Assembly: GCA_900764415.1 (NCBI GenBank)
Contig: CAAFOA010000300.1
Coordinates: 1-8,843, forward strand
Direction: 5' to 3'
DNA: 8,843 bases
Source of the DNA: an uncultured Collinsella sp.
GTDB lineage: Bacteria; Actinomycetota; Coriobacteriia; Coriobacteriales; Coriobacteriaceae
Below, piece by piece: positions 6,314 to 8,843 of this stretch. Position numbers and translations under genes: made by a program. The stretch's first letter is position 1, and every line of letters starts with the position of its first letter. The notes beneath the pieces were generated by a model. That model was given only the letters and a program-made list of their open reading frames with translations. It did not search any database and was not told the origin of the DNA.

Positions 6314-7561
6314 ATGGCAACTAATCAAGAAACGGCCGTCATTAAGGCGCGCATGGACCGCATTCCCGCGGCGTTGTCGCCCGAACTCGTCGAGCGCATT
6401 TCCGCCGATCGCGCTTCGGGTGCCGTCAATCCGTATCGTTGCAACGACGACCAGGTCATTCGTCGAATTGATCGCGCTGCCGACAAAGGCACGCTCATGC
6501 GCCCGGCGTTTATGCGCGATACCGAAAAGATTCTGCATTTGCCTGCATACACGCGTTATGCAGGCAAAACGCAGGTCTTTAGCTTCCGTAGCAACGACGA
6601 CCTGTCACGCCGCGGTCTGCACGTGCAGCTTGTTTCGCGCATTGCGCGCGATATCGGTCGAGCCCTGGGGCTCAACTGCGATCTGATCGAGGCGATTGGC
6701 CTGGGCCACGACTTAGGACACACGCCCTTTGGCCACGCCGGTGAGCGCTTTCTCAACGATATCTATCACGAGCGCACGGGTCGCTACTTTTTCCATAACG
6801 TGCAGTCGGTCCGCGTGCTCGATGCCCTGTACGGCCGCAACGTGTCGCTCCAGACGCTCGATGGCGTGTTGTGCCATAACGGCGAATATGAGCAGCGCGT
6901 ATTTGAGCTGTCACACATGGCATCCTTTGGTCAGTTCGATCAGACGGTTGAGGACTGTATTGCCAAGGGCTATAGCGCAATTGAGCACCTGCGTCCCATG
7001 ACGCTCGAGGGCTGCGTGGTCCGCATCTCGGATATCCTTGCCTACGTTGGGCGCGATCGCCAAGACGCCATTGCGGCGGGCCTGCTGTCGCCCGATGCTT
7101 TTGACGATGGCCTGGGTGGGGCATACAACAGCTGGATCCTTACGCATGCCTCCATCGATATCGTTGAGCACAGCTATGGTAAGCCGCGCATCGAGATGAG
7201 CGAGGATTTGTTTGAGGAAATTCGCCGAGCCAAGCGCGAGAACTACGTAAAGATCTATAGCAAGGGCGGCATCGAAGGCGACTCCGAAGCGGAGCTGCGC
7301 GAGGCGTTCGAAAAGCTCTACGACCGTTGTCTGCAGGATATAAACGAAGGCGACGAGTCCTCGTACATCTTTAAGCACCACATTTCTCGCATTGATCAGC
7401 AGCTTTCCTACTACGACCGTACCTATGCCTGGCAGGACGACAAGGATCAAGCGGTAGTGGATTACATCGCGAGCATGACGGACGGCTATTTCTGCGAGCT
7501 CACGAGCAAGTTGTTCCCTGGTCTGGAGTTTCCGCACCGTACCTATATTAACGAACGGTAG
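6314..7561 (+). CDS. dGTPase-like HD-domain triphosphohydrolase
   Basis: Predicted deoxyguanosinetriphosphate triphosphohydrolase-like enzyme, which splits dNTPs into deoxynucleoside and triphosphate and so adjusts dNTP pools in the cytoplasm. The 415 residues carry the family's RPAFMRDTEKILH (63-75) and KTQVF (85-89) segments, then the metal-binding HD site: H103 in RRGLHVQLVSRIARDI, H132-D133 in GLGHDLGHTPFGHAGE with H136 and H141 nearby, and D240 in VVRISDILAYVGRD. Supporting conserved pieces are HNVQSVRVLD (from H161) and CHNGEYEQ (H188). The full HD set argues for an active hydrolase; whether it prefers dGTP or acts on several dNTPs cannot be told. A perfect 12-bp inverted repeat lies in the coding sequence at 6538-6568. 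The gene follows the prepilin peptidase gene closely and precedes rarA by 61 bases. No terminator is evident after the TAG. Confidence 0.92.
   Translation: MATNQETAVIKARMDRIPAALSPELVERISADRASGAVNPYRCNDDQVIRRIDRAADKGTLMRPAFMRDTEKILHLPAYTRYAGKTQVFSFRSNDDLSRRGLHVQLVSRIARDIGRALGLNCDLIEAIGLGHDLGHTPFGHAGERFLNDIYHERTGRYFFHNVQSVRVLDALYGRNVSLQTLDGVLCHNGEYEQRVFELSHMASFGQFDQTVEDCIAKGYSAIEHLRPMTLEGCVVRISDILAYVGRDRQDAIAAGLLSPDAFDDGLGGAYNSWILTHASIDIVEHSYGKPRIEMSEDLFEEIRRAKRENYVKIYSKGGIEGDSEAELREAFEKLYDRCLQDINEGDESSYIFKHHISRIDQQLSYYDRTYAWQDDKDQAVVDYIASMTDGYFCELTSKLFPGLEFPHRTYINER
6538..6568 (+). repeat. Perfect 12-bp inverted repeat inside the dGTPase-like gene
   Basis: The left arm tttgcctgcata (6538-6549) is exactly complementary to 6557-6568, with a 7-base loop (cacgcgt). 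It encodes about residues 75-85, just before the conserved KTQVF segment. The mRNA could form a stable stem-loop about 225 bases into the gene. There is no U-tract, so it is not a standard terminator. A role is unproven. Confidence 0.8.
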
Positions 7562-7622
7562 TTCGTATATATTCGGTATACTTATTAGTGAAAAACGTTT
7601 TTGATTGATGCACGGGATGGCT
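7562..7622 (+). promoter_or_regulatory. AT-rich dGTPase-rarA gap, possible rarA promoter
   Basis: This is the most AT-rich gap in the window. It holds TATACT (7577-7582), a good -10 box but without a convincing -35 at 16-18 bases; a small inverted repeat GTATA/TATAC (7565-7569 and 7577-7581) overlapping it; and a perfect 12-bp palindrome aaaaacgttttt (7591-7602) between that box and the start codon. The palindrome has no loop or GC stem and is unlikely to terminate transcription. Confidence 0.35.
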
Positions 7623-8817
7623 ATGGACGACCTTTTTTCTGCCTCGACGCGCGAGCGTTCCTTTAAAAATGCGCCGCTTGCGGTTCGCATGCGCCCCAAT
7701 TCGCTCGACGAGTACGTGGGTCAGCAAAAGGCCGTGGGCAAGGGTTCGTGGCTGCGTGCGGCAATCGAGCATGATGTGCTATCGAGCGTGATTCTGTATG
7801 GGCCGGCCGGCACGGGCAAGACGACACTGGCCCACATTATCGCTAACCATACCAAGAGCGAGTTTGTCGAGGTCAGCGCCGTGACGGGCACCGTGAAGGA
7901 CTTGCGTCGCGTGATTGACGAGGCAAAGACGCGCCTGAATACGTATGACCGCCGTACCATCTTGTTCATCGACGAGATTCACCGTTTTTCGAAGTCGCAG
8001 CAGGATGCGCTTTTGCATGCGGTTGAAAACCGTACCGTCATTATGATTGGCGCCACGACGGAGAATCCGTACTTCGAGGTCAACTCGGCGTTGCTCTCGC
8101 GCGGTCGCGTGGTAGAGCTTGAGCACCTGAATGACGAGGATATCGCCACGCTGATTGAGCGTGCACTCGAGGCACCGCAGGGTCTGAGCGGCAAGTTCTC
8201 GGCCGATGAGGATACGGTTAAGACCATCTGCACGCTGGCCGCGGGTGATGCTCGCTCGGCGCTCACGACGCTCGAGCTTGCAAGCGAGATTGCCGTAACG
8301 CGTCCCGATACCGAGGGAACGCCAGCGCCGGCGGCGGGGGAGCGCTATCCCATCACCGTGGATGACGTGAAGATTGCCAACCCGCGTCGTGGCTTTTCGT
8401 ACGACAAAAACGGTGACATGCACTACGACATTATCAGTGCGTTCATCAAGTCTATGCGCGGAAGCGACCCCGATGCCACCATTTATTGGCTCGCGCCCAT
8501 GATCGATGCAGGAGAGGATCCCAAGTTTATTGCTCGCCGCATTATGATCCACGCTTCCGAGGACGTCGGCAACGCCGATCCGCAGGCGCTTTTGGTGGCA
8601 CATGCCGCGTTTAAGTCTGCCGAGGTCATTGGCTACCCTGAATGCCGCATTAACCTAGCTCAGGCTGCGCTCTATGTTTGCCTGGCGCCTAAATCTAACG
8701 CGTGCGAGGCTTCAATCGATGCGGCGCTGGCCGATATCCATTCAAGTGGGCTGCGCGAGGTGCCGAGTTATTTGCGCGACCGTCATCGCCCGGGCAGCGA
8801 CGAATACGGTGTGTATA
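7623..8817 (+). CDS. rarA: Replication-associated recombination protein A (AAA+ ATPase), 3'-truncated
   Basis: RarA/MgsA (Mgs1/WRNIP1 family) is a cytoplasmic AAA+ ATPase that acts at stalled replication forks and interacts with single-strand-binding protein. Visible over 398 codons: PLAVRMRPNSLDEYVGQ (18-34); Walker A GPAGTGKTT (60-68); Walker B ILFIDEIHRF with D117 and E118; sensor 1 GATTENPYFEVNSALLSR (143-160), ending in the probable arginine finger R160; the sensor-2 region GDARSALTTLE; and the C-terminal clamp-loader-like segment with FIKSMRGSDPDATIYWLAPM, EDPKFIARR, SEDVGNADPQAL, LAPKSN and the final YLRDRHRPGSDEYGVY. The family usually continues with KYPHD-like residues and some 40 more amino acids, missing here. 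The genomic sequence stops at 8817, after the first base of a codon. The start at 7623 is preferred over the in-frame ATG at 7617 because GGGA at 7614-7617 has workable spacing only for 7623. Confidence 0.95.
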
Positions 8818-8843
8818 CTGTCTCTTATACACATCTCCGAGCC
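8818..8843. other. Nextera transposase adapter left on the contig end (artefact)
   Basis: Bases 8818-8836 read CTGTCTCTTATACACATCT, the 19-base Tn5 mosaic end used in Illumina Nextera libraries, and 8837-8843 (CCGAGCC) continue exactly into the read-2 adapter. This is read-through into the library adapter, not genomic DNA. Translated in the rarA frame it gives VSYTHLRA, a false C-terminus. Confidence 0.97.

Noticed and set aside
7591..7602. Palindrome aaaaacgttttt as a terminator for the dGTPase-like gene
   Set aside because: It has no loop and only one C-G step in the stem; it would be very weak as an RNA hairpin.
7779..8603. Minus-strand open frame (274 codons) opposite rarA
   Set aside because: It is an antisense shadow of a gene with intact Walker, sensor and arginine-finger motifs.
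8818..8836. Tn5 or IS50 mosaic end as evidence for a natural transposon
   Set aside because: The following CCGAGCC continues into the commercial read-2 adapter and the match ends exactly at the sequence edge, so a library artefact explains it fully.

Overview
This is ordinary chromosomal housekeeping DNA from a GC-rich bacterium with strongly G/C-biased third codon positions. Protein style, gene order and hairpin style suggest an actinomycete of class Coriobacteriia, most like Collinsella. That placement is my inference from the look of the proteins and was not searched. Every credible gene lies on the + strand. No tRNA, rRNA, CRISPR array, insertion sequence or integrase is visible.

Layout: (1) 1-2572, ileS, lacking its 5' end, which encodes the HIGH region. 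(2) 2573-2787, two hairpins in tandem: a 16-bp GGGGAC palindrome directly behind the ileS stop, then a conventional intrinsic terminator, followed by an AT-richer lspA leader. (3) 2788-4400, lspA (TTG start) and an RluD-type pseudouridine synthase gene, overlapping by one base. (4) 4483-5778, a membrane family-2 glycosyltransferase with a processive-type QRMRW motif, closed by a strong terminator. (5) 5860-7561, a short stand-alone prepilin-type peptidase (A24) followed after 31 bases by a dGTPase-like HD phosphohydrolase. (6) 7623-8817, rarA, cut before its 3' end.

The last 26 bases (8818-8843) are not genomic. They match the Illumina Nextera transposase mosaic end followed by the start of the read-2 adapter, so the right edge is an untrimmed sequencing artefact. 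Any protein predicted to the edge would carry a false tail ending VSYTHLRA.

How the genes relate: ileS-lspA-rluD follows a neighbourhood known from other bacteria (translation, lipoprotein maturation, ribosome modification), although here hairpins separate ileS from lspA. The glycosyltransferase and the prepilin peptidase are envelope or surface functions without their usual partners in view. dGTPase and RarA both bear on DNA replication (dNTP pools and stalled forks). I found no convincing undescribed system. The most useful observations are the adapter at the right edge, the GGGGAC palindromes behind two genes, an intragenic hairpin in the dGTPase gene, and the two orphan surface genes.
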